NCBI RefSeq assembly: GCF_937898475.1
Contig: NZ_CALEJS010000039.1
Location: forward strand, 245,761-309,760
Length of the DNA: 64,000 bases
Direction of reading: 5' to 3'
Source: an uncultured Chitinophaga sp.
GTDB taxonomy: Bacteria; Bacteroidota; Bacteroidia; Chitinophagales; Chitinophagaceae
The notes under the pieces are model-generated. The model saw only the letters and a program-made list of their open reading frames with translations. It made no database searches and had not been told where the DNA came from. The position numbers and the translations under genes are program-made. This document shows positions 52,772 to 60,928 of this stretch, in pieces (positions within the stretch are counted from its first letter, which is position 1; the number at the start of each line of letters is the position of its first letter).

Positions 52772-53491
52772 TCAGTGCTTTTGCTTTAATTTGCCGGGCG
52801 GATAGCCAAAGTATTTCTTAAAAGCCTTGGAGAAATTATAGCTGTCAGTATACCCCAGCACATAACCTGCTTCTGCTACCGTGCAGGCAGATGCTAACAA
52901 CATCTGCCTGCCGTAGTCCATCTTCAGCTCATTCAGGTAACCGAATACGGTAGTTCCAAACAAAGCCTTGAATCCCTTCTTCAGCTTAAAGTCATTGAGT
53001 CCGCAATGCCTGGCCACCTGCATCAGGCTGATAGGATCAAACATGTGTTCTTTTACATATTCACGGGCGGCATATAAACGTTCCTTGTCAGCGGGGTGCA
53101 GGCTTACTGCGGCGCCGCCTGCCAGCCGCTCGGCTTGTTCGGCCTGCAGCAGGAACAGTTCCATGATTTTTGATTCGTGCAGTCCAACACACTCACCGGC
53201 CGTTTCATGAACAGGGATGTACGCATCAAGCTGGCCGGCGAGCTGCATAAGAAAGGCAGCATTTATGTCATGGATGAGCCCACCACGGGACTGCACATGT
53301 CGGATACCGGGCACCTGCTGGAGATCATAGACCGCCTGGTGGATGCCGGTAACACCGTTATCGTCATAGAACACAATACGGATGTGATTTGTAATGCCGA
53401 CTGGATCATTGACCTCGGGCCGGAAGGCGGCGCAAAAGGCGGCGCCATCCTCCATGAAGGAAGGCCCGCAGGCCTGCTCCGGTCGCCACAT
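52772..53491 (-). pseudogene. AraC-family regulator, C-terminal remnant with a foreign N-terminal extension
   Basis: The open frame encodes 239 residues, but only about the last 145 (from ECVGLHESKIMELF, near 53200 downwards) match an AraC protein: the two helix-turn-helix units SLMQVARHCGLNDFKLKKGFK and TVAEAGYVLGYTDSYNFSKAFKKYFG are complete. The first 95 residues are the antisense reading of a UvrA fragment on the plus strand and are not protein-like. The usual AraC sensory half is therefore lost. A shorter DNA-binding protein could still be made from an internal start, so it may not be fully dead. Its end is adjacent to the AKR stop codon. Confidence 0.75.
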
Positions 53492-53545
53492 TCACTCACC
53501 GGTAAACACCTGCGTGAAATGCGGCAACAATCCGTAGTTTTGTAA
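53177..53545 (+). pseudogene. UvrA-type ABC ATPase, C-terminal fragment
   Basis: About 120 residues match the C-terminus of UvrA or UvrA-like proteins: RIKLAGELHKKG, Walker B IYVMDEPTTGLHMSD, NTVIVIEHNTDVI (H-loop) and ADWIIDLGPEGGAKGG. Full UvrA proteins have 750-950 residues, so nearly everything is missing, and the ABC signature expected just before RIKLA (LSGGE) is replaced by TGRFMNRDV. A stop codon lies at 53171. It overlaps the AraC remnant's false N-terminus on the other strand. It is the product of a deletion or recombination that joined two broken genes. Its last bases contain a -7 element TAGTTTTG (53535-53542) for the next gene. Confidence 0.85.
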
Positions 53546-53551
53546 ACACAC

Positions 53552-54364
53552 ATGAAAGCGCTCACCGTCATAAAGGACCGTTTCAGGCCTTCTCAGCCTG
53601 CCGTAAAAGCAGGGATGGACGGTGTGCGCTATCATGAGTACCCACCCGATACCCGCCTGGCGCATTACATATTCTGTTACTGGCAGCTAAGCACTACCAG
53701 CCCTTTGGAAGAGGCGTTCCAATACCGGGTGGTGGCCGATGGCTGTATGGATATCTTTTTTGAAGCAGCTGCCCCATGTAACCCCTACCTCATGGGATTT
53801 TCCACCGCCTTTACGGAGTTCCCGCTGGGCCGGGCGTTTAACTACATCGGAATCCGTTTCCTGCCTACTGCCCTGCCATTATTGTTTAAGATTAATGCAG
53901 GAGATCTCACAGATAAAGTAGAAGCATTATCCACCTTTCTGCCCCGCGTGGCAAAGCAGCTGGAGAATATTGCCGGTGAAAAGCATTTCCTGCAATCTGT
54001 AAAACACTCACTGGACCAACTGCTGCTGCACCTGTTGGCTGGTATCAACCCCCAACCTGATAACCGTTTATATGCAGCGGTAGATATCATTCTCCGCTCA
54101 CAGGGCGTATTGTCTATCGAAAAAGAATTGCAGACAGGCATCAGTCCGCGACAGCTCAGGCGTCTTTTTGAGCGCTATGTTGGCGACACACCCAAGATGT
54201 TCAGCAAAGTGGTGCGCTTTCAGCAGATCCTGCATGCTAAACCATCCCGTCAGGCGCTGCGCAGGAACAAGCTTTTCTTTGACTATGGCTATCATGACCA
54301 GGCGCATTTTATCAGGGAGTTTAAACACATGTACGGTTTAACGCCTGCTATAGCGCTGGATTAA
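53552..54364 (+). CDS. AraC-family regulator (DUF6597 + HTH_18)
   Basis: 270 residues. The N-terminal part (about 20-130: YHEYPPDTRLAHYIFCYWQL, VADGCMDIFFEA) is the DUF6597 sensory domain. The C-terminal AraC DNA-binding domain follows (about 170-265: LSIEKELQTGISPRQLRRLFERYVGDTPKMF and FDYGYHDQAHFIREFKHMYG). Such genes often lie before VOC/glyoxalase-like genes in Bacteroidetes, as here (70 bases). Start ATG 53552, nine bases after its -7 element. Confidence 0.92.
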   Translation: MKALTVIKDRFRPSQPAVKAGMDGVRYHEYPPDTRLAHYIFCYWQLSTTSPLEEAFQYRVVADGCMDIFFEAAAPCNPYLMGFSTAFTEFPLGRAFNYIGIRFLPTALPLLFKINAGDLTDKVEALSTFLPRVAKQLENIAGEKHFLQSVKHSLDQLLLHLLAGINPQPDNRLYAAVDIILRSQGVLSIEKELQTGISPRQLRRLFERYVGDTPKMFSKVVRFQQILHAKPSRQALRRNKLFFDYGYHDQAHFIREFKHMYGLTPAIALD

Positions 54365-54404
54365 GTTTGTCCGTTTTTTACAATGTATGCCCTCTGTACC
54401 GGCG

Positions 54405-54412
54405 TAGTTTTG
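54405..54412 (+). promoter_or_regulatory. Promoter -7 element of the VOC gene
   Basis: Exact TAGTTTTG (TAnnTTTG) 21 bases before the ATG at 54434. It supports that start and a separate transcript for the VOC gene. Confidence 0.6.
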
Positions 54413-54433
54413 CAGCAGTCAAAATTAAACATT

Positions 54434-54814
54434 ATGAAACTGAACGCTGGTATTATCACCGACAATTTACAGGCTACTAAGCACTTTTATGTAGCGCAAC
54501 TGGGCTTTGGCGTAACATTTGAAAACGAATGGTACCTGCTCCTGCATACACCCGGCCATAGTTCCGAGATCGCTTTCCTGAAGCCGGGATTACCTGCCCA
54601 GGCCCCCATCTTTCAACAGCCCTTCAATGGCCGTGGTGTTTACCTCACTATCGAAATGGATGAAGTGGATGCCTGGTATGAAACCATCAAAAGCAAAGGC
54701 ATACCCATTAGCGTAGAGATGAAAGACGAGCCCTGGGGCGACCGTCATTTCGCCATCATCGACCCCAACGGCATCGGTATAGACTTTGTACGTTACCAGG
54801 AACCACAGGGGTAA
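54434..54814 (+). CDS. VOC-family (glyoxalase/bleomycin-resistance-like) protein
   Basis: 126 residues from ATG at 54434. One vicinal-oxygen-chelate domain: AGIITDNLQATKHFYVAQLGFG, YLLLHTPGHSSEIAFL, GVYLTIEMDEVDAWYETIKSKG and WGDRHFAIIDPNGIGIDFV. Members bind antibiotics or catalyse metal-dependent reactions; the presence of His and Glu ligands is not certain here. It is paired with the AraC regulator upstream. Confidence 0.9.
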   Translation: MKLNAGIITDNLQATKHFYVAQLGFGVTFENEWYLLLHTPGHSSEIAFLKPGLPAQAPIFQQPFNGRGVYLTIEMDEVDAWYETIKSKGIPISVEMKDEPWGDRHFAIIDPNGIGIDFVRYQEPQG

Positions 54815-54838
54815 ATGGGAAGTGCCAGGTACCGAGCG

Positions 54839-54872
54839 CCAAATTCCAAATTTCAAATACCAAATTCCAAAG
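54839..54872. repeat. 7-nt tandem word repeat (CCAAATT)
   Basis: Five heptamers in a row, CCAAATT three times with one TCAAATA and a final CCAAAG. It lies between the VOC and flavin monooxygenase genes. Unlike the other word-type repeats it has no good complementary arm nearby. Confidence 0.65.
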
Positions 54873-54953
54873 GGTGGAGCGCTTTATGGCAATGGGTAGT
54901 CCTACATCTCAGCATATTGCTTTAATATTGCAGGACAGGAAAAATACAGGCAC

Positions 54954-55991
54954 ATGGAATTTGGTATCAGCACATTTGGAGAAGTACAACCGGAGGGTGT
55001 TTCCGGGAATGCAAAAGAATCCTACCTGCGGATGCAGGAAATAATAGCCGAAGCCAGGCTGGCCGACGCAATAGGCCTGGATGTGTATGCGGTAGGCGAG
55101 CATCACCGGCCTGACTTCGTGGTCTCATCTCCCGAAGTGGTGTTGGGAGCGATAGCCGCCGTTACACAGAAAATCCGTTTATCCAGCTCCGTTACGGTGC
55201 TCAGCTCATCAGATCCGGTGCGGGTGTTTGAACAGTTTGCAACGGTAGACCTGCTCTCCGGCGGACGGGCAGAAATCCTCGCAGGCAGAGGCTCATTTAC
55301 AGAATCCTTTCCGCTCTATGGATACAGCCTCGCTGATTATGATGCGCTTTTTGAAGAAAAGCTGGACATGCTGCTGCACGTCAACCAGCATGAGATCGTT
55401 TCGTGGAAAGGCAAATTCAGACCACCGCTGCATGAGCGCGGTGTGTATCCCCGGCCTTATCAGTCTTCTTTACCCATATGGATTGGCTCAGGCGGCACAC
55501 CTGCCTCTTCCAGGCGGGCAGGGCGCCTGAACCTTCCGTTGGTGCTGGCCATACTGGGGAGTAAACCCAGCCAGTTTGTTCCCCTTGTTGAACTCTATCG
55601 CAGATGTGCCCGGGAAGCAGGGCACGATCCTGCGCAACTGCAACTGGCCATTAACTCGCAGTTCTATGTAGCGGAAGATTCCGACCAGGCGGCAGATGAA
55701 TTCTTCCCCTCCTACGAGATACTGATGAACCGTGTTGGAAAAGACAGGGGCTGGCCGCCGCTTACCAGGGAACATTTTGAGCACATGCGCATGCCTGAAG
55801 GACCGCTGTTTGTTGGCAGCGTACAGGAAGTGATCGATAAGATACTGTATCAGCATAAACTGTTTGGACATACCCGTTTCCTGGGACAATTGGTAAAAGG
55901 CTATATTGCACATGATAAAATACTGCGGGCAATAGAGCTGTTTGGCACTAAAGTGGTGCCGGCCGTAAAGCAGGCATTGGGCGTGAAATGA
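54954..55991 (+). CDS. LLM-class flavin-dependent oxidoreductase (luciferase-like)
   Basis: 345 residues. Typical bacterial-luciferase-like TIM barrel: GLDVYAVGEHHRPDFVVSSPEVVLGAIAA, VRVFEQFATVDLLSGGRAEILAGRGSF, and SLPIWIGSGGTPASSRRAGRL. These enzymes use FMN (or F420) to oxidise small molecules. Substrate unknown. The next gene starts 13 bases on and could be in the same transcript. Confidence 0.92.
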   Translation: MEFGISTFGEVQPEGVSGNAKESYLRMQEIIAEARLADAIGLDVYAVGEHHRPDFVVSSPEVVLGAIAAVTQKIRLSSSVTVLSSSDPVRVFEQFATVDLLSGGRAEILAGRGSFTESFPLYGYSLADYDALFEEKLDMLLHVNQHEIVSWKGKFRPPLHERGVYPRPYQSSLPIWIGSGGTPASSRRAGRLNLPLVLAILGSKPSQFVPLVELYRRCAREAGHDPAQLQLAINSQFYVAEDSDQAADEFFPSYEILMNRVGKDRGWPPLTREHFEHMRMPEGPLFVGSVQEVIDKILYQHKLFGHTRFLGQLVKGYIAHDKILRAIELFGTKVVPAVKQALGVK

Positions 55992-56004
55992 TAACCGGCG
56001 TAAC

Positions 56005-56418
56005 ATGCGACAGGATTACATTTTAGAGATCGTGGAAGAACTGGGGAGGATCCTCCGGACTATCATAAACATGAAAAAATCCAATCCCTCCAAGGCATTG
56101 GAAGAGGTCCGCGTTGCATTCAGAGGCACAAAGTTCAAAGATAAAGACGTCTTTGACGGGATGACCATAGACGAGCTTGCAGCCTTCGTTGATGAGCACA
56201 ATATGGACTATCGCGCACTTGATGTGATCACTGATCTGCTGCTGGAAGAAATAGAGATCCGCCTGGATACCGGCAATACTACGCATGTGACCATGCTGAT
56301 AGCAAAAGCAGACTGGTTGATTACCTGTACGGACAATAAAGAAAAAGCGTTGAAAGTATTCTCCTTTAACCGCGATACGCAAAGGCAGCGGTTAAAGGAG
56401 TTGAAAGAAAGGGGATAA
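56005..56418 (+). CDS. Hypothetical helical protein (DUF6483-like)
   Basis: 137 residues, predicted mostly alpha-helical and charged. The beginning MRQDYILEIVEELGRILRTII resembles the DUF6483 family of uncharacterised proteins; the rest (IDELAAFVDEHNMDYRALDVITDLLLEE, KEKALKVFSFNRDTQ) looks TPR-like. I cannot name a function. Downstream of the flavin monooxygenase and convergent with an alpha/beta hydrolase (six bases between stop codons). Confidence 0.7.
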   Translation: MRQDYILEIVEELGRILRTIINMKKSNPSKALEEVRVAFRGTKFKDKDVFDGMTIDELAAFVDEHNMDYRALDVITDLLLEEIEIRLDTGNTTHVTMLIAKADWLITCTDNKEKALKVFSFNRDTQRQRLKELKERG

Positions 56419-56424
56419 CCGCAC

Positions 56425-57348
56425 TTACTTCAGATGCGTTTCCAGGAAAGCAAACAGCTGTTGCCGTATATTCTCCGCATCGAACATGACTCCATAATGC
56501 GGCGCACCGGGAACAATCGTCAGCTGATTTTTTACCCCGCTGACAGTCAGCCACGAACTTAACAATACAGACTGTGTATACGGCACAGATGCATCCTTTT
56601 CACCCTGTACTATAAAGAAAGGAGGATCATCTTTATCAACATAGGAGGCCGGGCTCGCCTTCTTTGCCAGGTCTGGCCTTTTCAAGGGAGCAGCCCCGAG
56701 CAGTATGGCAAGCGGATTTGGTTCATTATCCGGCGGCGCTGCAGTACTGCCTGCCAAGGCAATCAGATCTGCAGGGCCGTAGTAATCCAGCACACATTTG
56801 ATCTTAAAATGAGGCGCCATACCAGCAGGATAAAACTCCTTTACCTGGTTATTGGCCGATAATGCCAGCAGAGAGGCCAGGTGACCACCCGCAGAAAACC
56901 CGATCAGCGCTATCTTATGCTTGTCTATTTTATACTCGCCTGCATGCTGATACAGGTATTCAAGGGCCTCGTTGCAATCCTGTATCTGCGCAGGGAAGAC
57001 CGCTGTTGTACTGTAGCGGTAATCAATAGAAGCCAGCGCATAGCCCTTGTTAATAAATCCCCGGATGGTTTCCTTCATGTAGCTCATATCCGCATACTTA
57101 TCATTCAGCATCCAGGCGCCTCCATGTATCCATACAATAAGCGGGGTATTATTGCCCGCACTAGGCGGAAGATAAATATCCAGCAGATGCTTTTTCAGCG
57201 TATCATTGGCATAGGATATATTGGGATGGACAATCGTTCCTTCCGGGAATATCTTTTGTACCGGCGAAGTCTGGGCGTAACCGTGGAATCTTAGCGCAAT
57301 AACGGTCGCCAGTAGAAGGAGCGGCCGCAAGTAGTGCCTTATATTCAT
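56425..57348 (-). CDS. Secreted alpha/beta hydrolase (BD-FAE-like esterase)
   Basis: 307 residues. A signal peptide (about 1-25, ending GYAQ) is followed by an esterase/lipase fold: oxyanion IVWIHGGAW, the nucleophile elbow IALIGFSAGGHLA, the Asp in VQGEKDASVPY and the His in PGAPHYGVMF. Bifunctional feruloyl and acetyl-xylan esterases of Bacteroidetes have this form. Substrate is inference. It is the last gene before a short non-coding stretch with a broken small gene. Confidence 0.9.
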   Translation of the reverse strand: MNIRHYLRPLLLLATVIALRFHGYAQTSPVQKIFPEGTIVHPNISYANDTLKKHLLDIYLPPSAGNNTPLIVWIHGGAWMLNDKYADMSYMKETIRGFINKGYALASIDYRYSTTAVFPAQIQDCNEALEYLYQHAGEYKIDKHKIALIGFSAGGHLASLLALSANNQVKEFYPAGMAPHFKIKCVLDYYGPADLIALAGSTAAPPDNEPNPLAILLGAAPLKRPDLAKKASPASYVDKDDPPFFIVQGEKDASVPYTQSVLLSSWLTVSGVKNQLTIVPGAPHYGVMFDAENIRQQLFAFLETHLK

Positions 57349-57412
57349 ATCGGAAATATTTCCCTGAATATAACAGAAAAATGAGGAAAAAGCTAATAGC
57401 CTTACAAGTAAC

Positions 57413-57569
57413 TTACTGCTCTTTCAGCGCCGTATATAAGCCCCGGTCCATTGTGATATTCAGTCGCTTCAGCATAGCCGGCATATTGTTCATTGCTTCT
57501 TCATAGACCTTCTTTACTACTTTATTGTGTTGTGCAGTGTTCACATTATCCAGGCGGTAGTATTTTCAT
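57413..57569 (-). pseudogene. Small gene with a one-base frameshift just after the start
   Basis: From ATG at 57569 the frame stops at once, but removing one A from the run of four A right after the ATG gives 51 uninterrupted residues (MKYYRLDNVNTAQHNKVVKK ... MDRGLYTALKEQ), ending at 57413. The 156-base length is then an exact multiple of three. Without repair it could only start at an inner GTG. I recognise no family. It could be a real mutation or a sequencing error. It lies in the 340-base gap 57349-57687, where I see nothing else. Confidence 0.5.
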
Positions 57570-57687
57570 GTTGTTTGATTTTCAGCAAAAATAGACCCGC
57601 TGCAGGTCTGGAAATATAAAAATCACTGATCTCTTTAAAACAGGAGTGGCGGGATATTTGTGTTCATTCACGAAATATCCTTCGATC

Positions 57688-58578
57688 ATGTTTGATGCAT
57701 TTACCCATAAAAGCTTTGAAATTGATAAGTGCACTATCGATCTGCTGATGGCCGGCGGCGGGCCTCCTTTACTACTGCTGCACGGTTTCCCCGAGACCAG
57801 GGCCGCATGGCATAAAGTAGCTCCCCAGCTGGCCACAGAATATACAGTGATCCTCCCCGACCTTCCGGGCTATGGAGATTCAACAGGTCCTGATCCGGAT
57901 GCGGGGCAGGAATGCCACACCAAACGGGCTTACGGCAACATCTTTGTTCAGCTGATGGCTGAACTGGGCTTTGATACTTTCGCTGTAGCGGGACACGACA
58001 GGGGAGGAAGGGTAGCTTACCGTATGGCATTGGATCACCCGGAGATAGTATCCCGCCTGGCCGTACTGAACATTATTCCCACCCTGGAAGTGATGGAGCG
58101 CTTTACCTTCGAAACCGCCCTCAAAATGGGAAACTGGATCTTACTGGGCCAGCCGGCCCCTTTGCCTGAACAGCTGATAGGTGTAAGTCCGGCGCTTTAT
58201 CTTAACCACATCCTGGATAGCTGGGCGGCAGACCCGGAACAGATCACGCCTGAAGCCCGTGCTGAATACCTGCGTTGCTTTGAGAAGGAAACCGTGATAG
58301 CAGCCATGTGTGCCGAGTACCGCTGCAACCTCCTGGATGCGGAGTACGACCGGCAAGACCGGGAAAACAATCGTCGTATACAATGTCCGCTTTTGGTACT
58401 ATGGTCTGCAGGAGACAACCCGGGCGGCGAAGAAGATACGCTGTCTGTCTGGAAACAATGGGCGGACGATGCATCTGGTGCGGCCCTTCCAGGCGGACAT
58501 TTCCTGATGGAAGAAGCGCCTGACCCTACGGTGCAGCAAATGTTCAGATTTTTCAATCATACCCGTTTGCCCGGTTAA
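57688..58578 (+). CDS. Haloacetate/fluoroacetate dehalogenase-like alpha/beta hydrolase
   Basis: 296 residues from ATG at 57688 (a GTG 14 codons upstream is less likely). The nucleophile elbow is VAGHDRGGRVAYRMALDHPE with Asp104 in place of Ser, as in fluoroacetate dehalogenases, which attack the halogen-bearing carbon. Other family signs are LLLLHGFPETRAAWHKVAP, ILPDLPGYGDS and the final His (ALPGGHFLMEEAPD). Epoxide hydrolases also use Asp, so the true substrate remains open. Single gene with its own upstream region. Confidence 0.85.
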   Translation: MFDAFTHKSFEIDKCTIDLLMAGGGPPLLLLHGFPETRAAWHKVAPQLATEYTVILPDLPGYGDSTGPDPDAGQECHTKRAYGNIFVQLMAELGFDTFAVAGHDRGGRVAYRMALDHPEIVSRLAVLNIIPTLEVMERFTFETALKMGNWILLGQPAPLPEQLIGVSPALYLNHILDSWAADPEQITPEARAEYLRCFEKETVIAAMCAEYRCNLLDAEYDRQDRENNRRIQCPLLVLWSAGDNPGGEEDTLSVWKQWADDASGAALPGGHFLMEEAPDPTVQQMFRFFNHTRLPG

Positions 58579-58622
58579 TTCCGCTTTCCTTGTAATCGTA
58601 TTTTTACTATATTTAGTAAGCT

Positions 58623-59422
58623 ATGAAAAGGAAAGCTTCCCTACACCTTGATATTCCTCAACCCTGTTCGCAGCCCTGGAATGAGATGAGACCTGCAGCA
58701 AATGGGCGCTTTTGTTTGCATTGCGAAAAGCATGTAATTGACTTCTCGGCAATGACAGACCAGGAAATACTGGCTGTGATCAGTAAGCATCCGGGAACAC
58801 TCTGTGGACGTTTTCAGCCTGTACAGCTAAATCGTGCTTTGGTAGCAGCGGTACAACAACCACGGCATGCTTTCCTGCCCGCTGCATTGTTTGCCTCGCT
58901 GGTAGCAGCCATTGTTCCTGCTAATAGCAAGGCACATGCTGCTGACTTGGGAGTGGAACAATTGACAACCATCCCTGTTCCCAGAGAGCATACACCACGA
59001 TTTTGTGAAGGCCAGGTGATAGACGCGCTCACTAATGAAGCGTTACAAGGGGTTACCATTACCCTGTCAGGAAGCAATGGAGTTGGCGCCGTTACCGATG
59101 CCGCAGGGAAATTCCGGTTTACCATACCTGCCGGTGCTGCAGCAGTGACATGCAGAATTAGCAGCCGGGGTACAACACAAAAGAAATAACGTTAAGTGCG
59201 GAACAGCTCTTAGCTCCCATTACTATCTCCTTGCATCAATCGGCAACTGATCTGCAGGAGATTGTTGTGACCGGGTATGCAACAAAACCAACATCACATC
59301 AAACGGGCGCAGTTGTCATCTATGAGAAAGTGGACCTGCCTGGCCATCTTAGGCGTGATCACCTTACCTGGTGGGAAAAGATAGCCCACCTCTTTAAAAA
59401 GAAGGAAAAATGTAGCCATTAA
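58623..59422 (+). pseudogene. Carboxypeptidase-regulatory-like domain protein, frameshifted
   Basis: Two frames together read as one 266-residue protein if one G is added to the run of four G at 59167-59170; the total then is exactly 267 codons. Frame 1 (58623-59189) holds a Cys-rich head (PQPCSQPWNEM ... GRFCLHCEKHVIDFSAMTD), a membrane segment near residue 85-100 and a carboxypeptidase-regulatory-like fold. Frame 2 continues with GYNTKEITLSAEQL and LQEIVVTGYATKP, a TonB-box-like tail. Such proteins occur often in Bacteroidetes, function unknown. Either a true lesion, phase variation in a G-run, or a sequencing error. Confidence 0.75.
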
Positions 59423-59432
59423 AAACACCGGC

Positions 59433-59726
59433 TTACCAGATTTGGTATATCTCTCTTGACCCGGTAAGATACATTTCATGATACCCGGCCATTTTTTTAT
59501 TCATCTTTTCCATAAGCGCGGTATCTTTCTGCATCTCTTCCCAGTTGTTTTCGTAAGCAGTCAGGTTATCAAATTTGGTCACCACAACTACTTTATTAAA
59601 CTGCCCTGTAACGTCTGTCATCACGTTAACTAACTCTTTGCTCTCACTCATCACTTCTTTAAACAGTTTGGCAAGTTTTGAACCGTTGCCCGGTTTAGCA
59701 ATGAAGATGTCGTGAACGAGGATCAT
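59433..59726 (-). CDS. Small NIPSNAP/ABM-like dimeric alpha-beta barrel protein
   Basis: 97 residues with the ferredoxin-like beta-alpha-beta pattern: MILVHDIFIAKPGNGSKLAK, VVVVTKFDNLTAYENNWEEM and a C-terminal strand SREIYQIW. It resembles the NIPSNAP or antibiotic-biosynthesis-monooxygenase-like superfamily. No active-site residues can be assigned. It is convergent with the frameshifted gene upstream. Confidence 0.75.
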   Translation of the reverse strand: MILVHDIFIAKPGNGSKLAKLFKEVMSESKELVNVMTDVTGQFNKVVVVTKFDNLTAYENNWEEMQKDTALMEKMNKKMAGYHEMYLTGSREIYQIW

Positions 59727-59922
59727 GGTGGAATTGTTTTATTGTGCTTACAAAGTTATCGTCACTGTATCAATTTCAAGGGTGCCTATCAGGACTTATA
59801 AAGGGGCTTATCACGCCAAACAACAGGCGGAAATCCCCTTTTGACGGGATTTTAGGTAATGGGATTTCACTTACTTTTAATAAACATTCATCACCTCACC
59901 TGCTTATAAAAAACATACGATT

Positions 59923-60072
59923 ATGAAAAGTAAGACCTCCAAAAAACTGCTTCTTGATAAGATTAAAGTTGCAAAGCTGAGCGTAAATACGCATGAAACT
60001 GCTAACGCGCGTCCTACTACGGTTGCCATGAAATGCAGTGCGATGGGATGCCCGAGTGTATTGGCATGTTAA
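59923..60072 (+). CDS. Putative class I lanthipeptide-type precursor peptide
   Basis: A 49-residue peptide. The first half is a leader of the kind seen in Bacteroidetes lanthipeptides and related RiPPs: many Lys, then KLLLDKIKVAKLSVN (residues 9-22), similar to the KKLxLxKxxIAxLN pattern. After TANARPTT the putative core (about 32-49) is rich in Cys (38, 43, 49), Thr (32, 33) and Ser (39, 45), suited to thioether rings, and ends with Cys. No LanB, LanC, protease or transporter gene lies in the window, so modification would be in trans or the gene is a remnant. Family call is from pattern only. A 7-bp hairpin follows at 60112-60129. Confidence 0.6.
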   Translation: MKSKTSKKLLLDKIKVAKLSVNTHETANARPTTVAMKCSAMGCPSVLAC

Positions 60073-60111
60073 TGCTTCGGTAATGTTGAGAAGGGCGTAT
60101 CCCGGTTTCCG

Positions 60112-60129
60112 GCAGGATTACTATCCTGC
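60112..60129. terminator. Short hairpin downstream of the peptide gene
   Basis: GCAGGAT (60112-60118) pairs with ATCCTGC (60123-60129), 4-base loop, no T-run. Weak terminator or RNA-stability element. Confidence 0.4.
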
Positions 60130-60250
60130 AGAGAGGTAAAGGAACGCGCTCTTTCTCTCCTAGTAAAAAAACAGTGCGCATGCATATGAACATTCGTATA
60201 AAAATGCTGCTGATGTAGCAATATTGTACGGGATGGCAGTTCAGAAAGCT

Positions 60251-60904
60251 TTAAAGTACCTTCTTTACCCATTTCTCCGTTTCACTCACCAACAACGACA
60301 TCGTATCTTTTTTCCCTGCTTTAAAAGAGTGATCCGCACCTTCCAGTTTCACCAGGGTAGCTTTCTTCAAAGCACCGCATACCGACTCGATCAGGTCCCA
60401 GGTAGCCAGTGTATCTTTCGTACCCTGCAGGAACAGCATGGGTATTTTCAAAGCTTTCAGATGTTCGGCCCGCTCAGTGGAAGGCTTACCAGAAGGGTGT
60501 AAAGGGAAACCATAGAACACAATTCCCTTTACATTGCCCTCCGGGTTAGCAGCCAGGTATTGCGAGCTCATTCTTCCTCCAAAAGATTTTCCGGCAGCAA
60601 ACAGCGGCAGTTTGGGATTTAACTCATGCGCCTTTGTGATAGCTGCTGCAATGGTGGCATGCGCTACTGCTGGTGTATCTGGCCTGCCCTTTTTACCTTC
60701 TGCAAAAGGGAAGTTGAACCGTAAAGTGGCGATACCGGCATTTGAAAATGCCTCAGCCAGCGTTTCCATAAACGAATGATCCATCCCTGCACCGGCTCCA
60801 TGCGCCAGTGTGAAGATGCAGACGGGCTTGCCAGGGGCAGTGTACCTGGCAGATACCGTGCCGATGGAAGGGGAGACGTCTATTTTGAAGGATTGTGTAC
60901 TCAT
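60251..60904 (-). CDS. KANL3/Tex30-like alpha/beta hydrolase
   Basis: 217 residues. The TEX30/KANL3-like hydrolase pattern is present: TLAHGAGAGMDHSFMETLAEA, ATLRFNFPFAEGKKGRPDTP, nucleophile Ser107 in AAGKSFGGRMSS, the Asp in FLQGTKDTLATWD and the His in EGADHSF. It is probably a cytoplasmic esterase or thioesterase of unknown substrate. It has no signal peptide. It is convergent with the peptide gene. Confidence 0.88.
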   Translation of the reverse strand: MSTQSFKIDVSPSIGTVSARYTAPGKPVCIFTLAHGAGAGMDHSFMETLAEAFSNAGIATLRFNFPFAEGKKGRPDTPAVAHATIAAAITKAHELNPKLPLFAAGKSFGGRMSSQYLAANPEGNVKGIVFYGFPLHPSGKPSTERAEHLKALKIPMLFLQGTKDTLATWDLIESVCGALKKATLVKLEGADHSFKAGKKDTMSLLVSETEKWVKKVL

Positions 60905-60928
60905 GATGAGCTCAAAAATACGGGATAT

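Noticed and set aside
59744..59926. 60-codon plus-strand frame before the peptide gene
   Set aside because: No family, poor composition, and it overlaps the start of the better supported precursor peptide.
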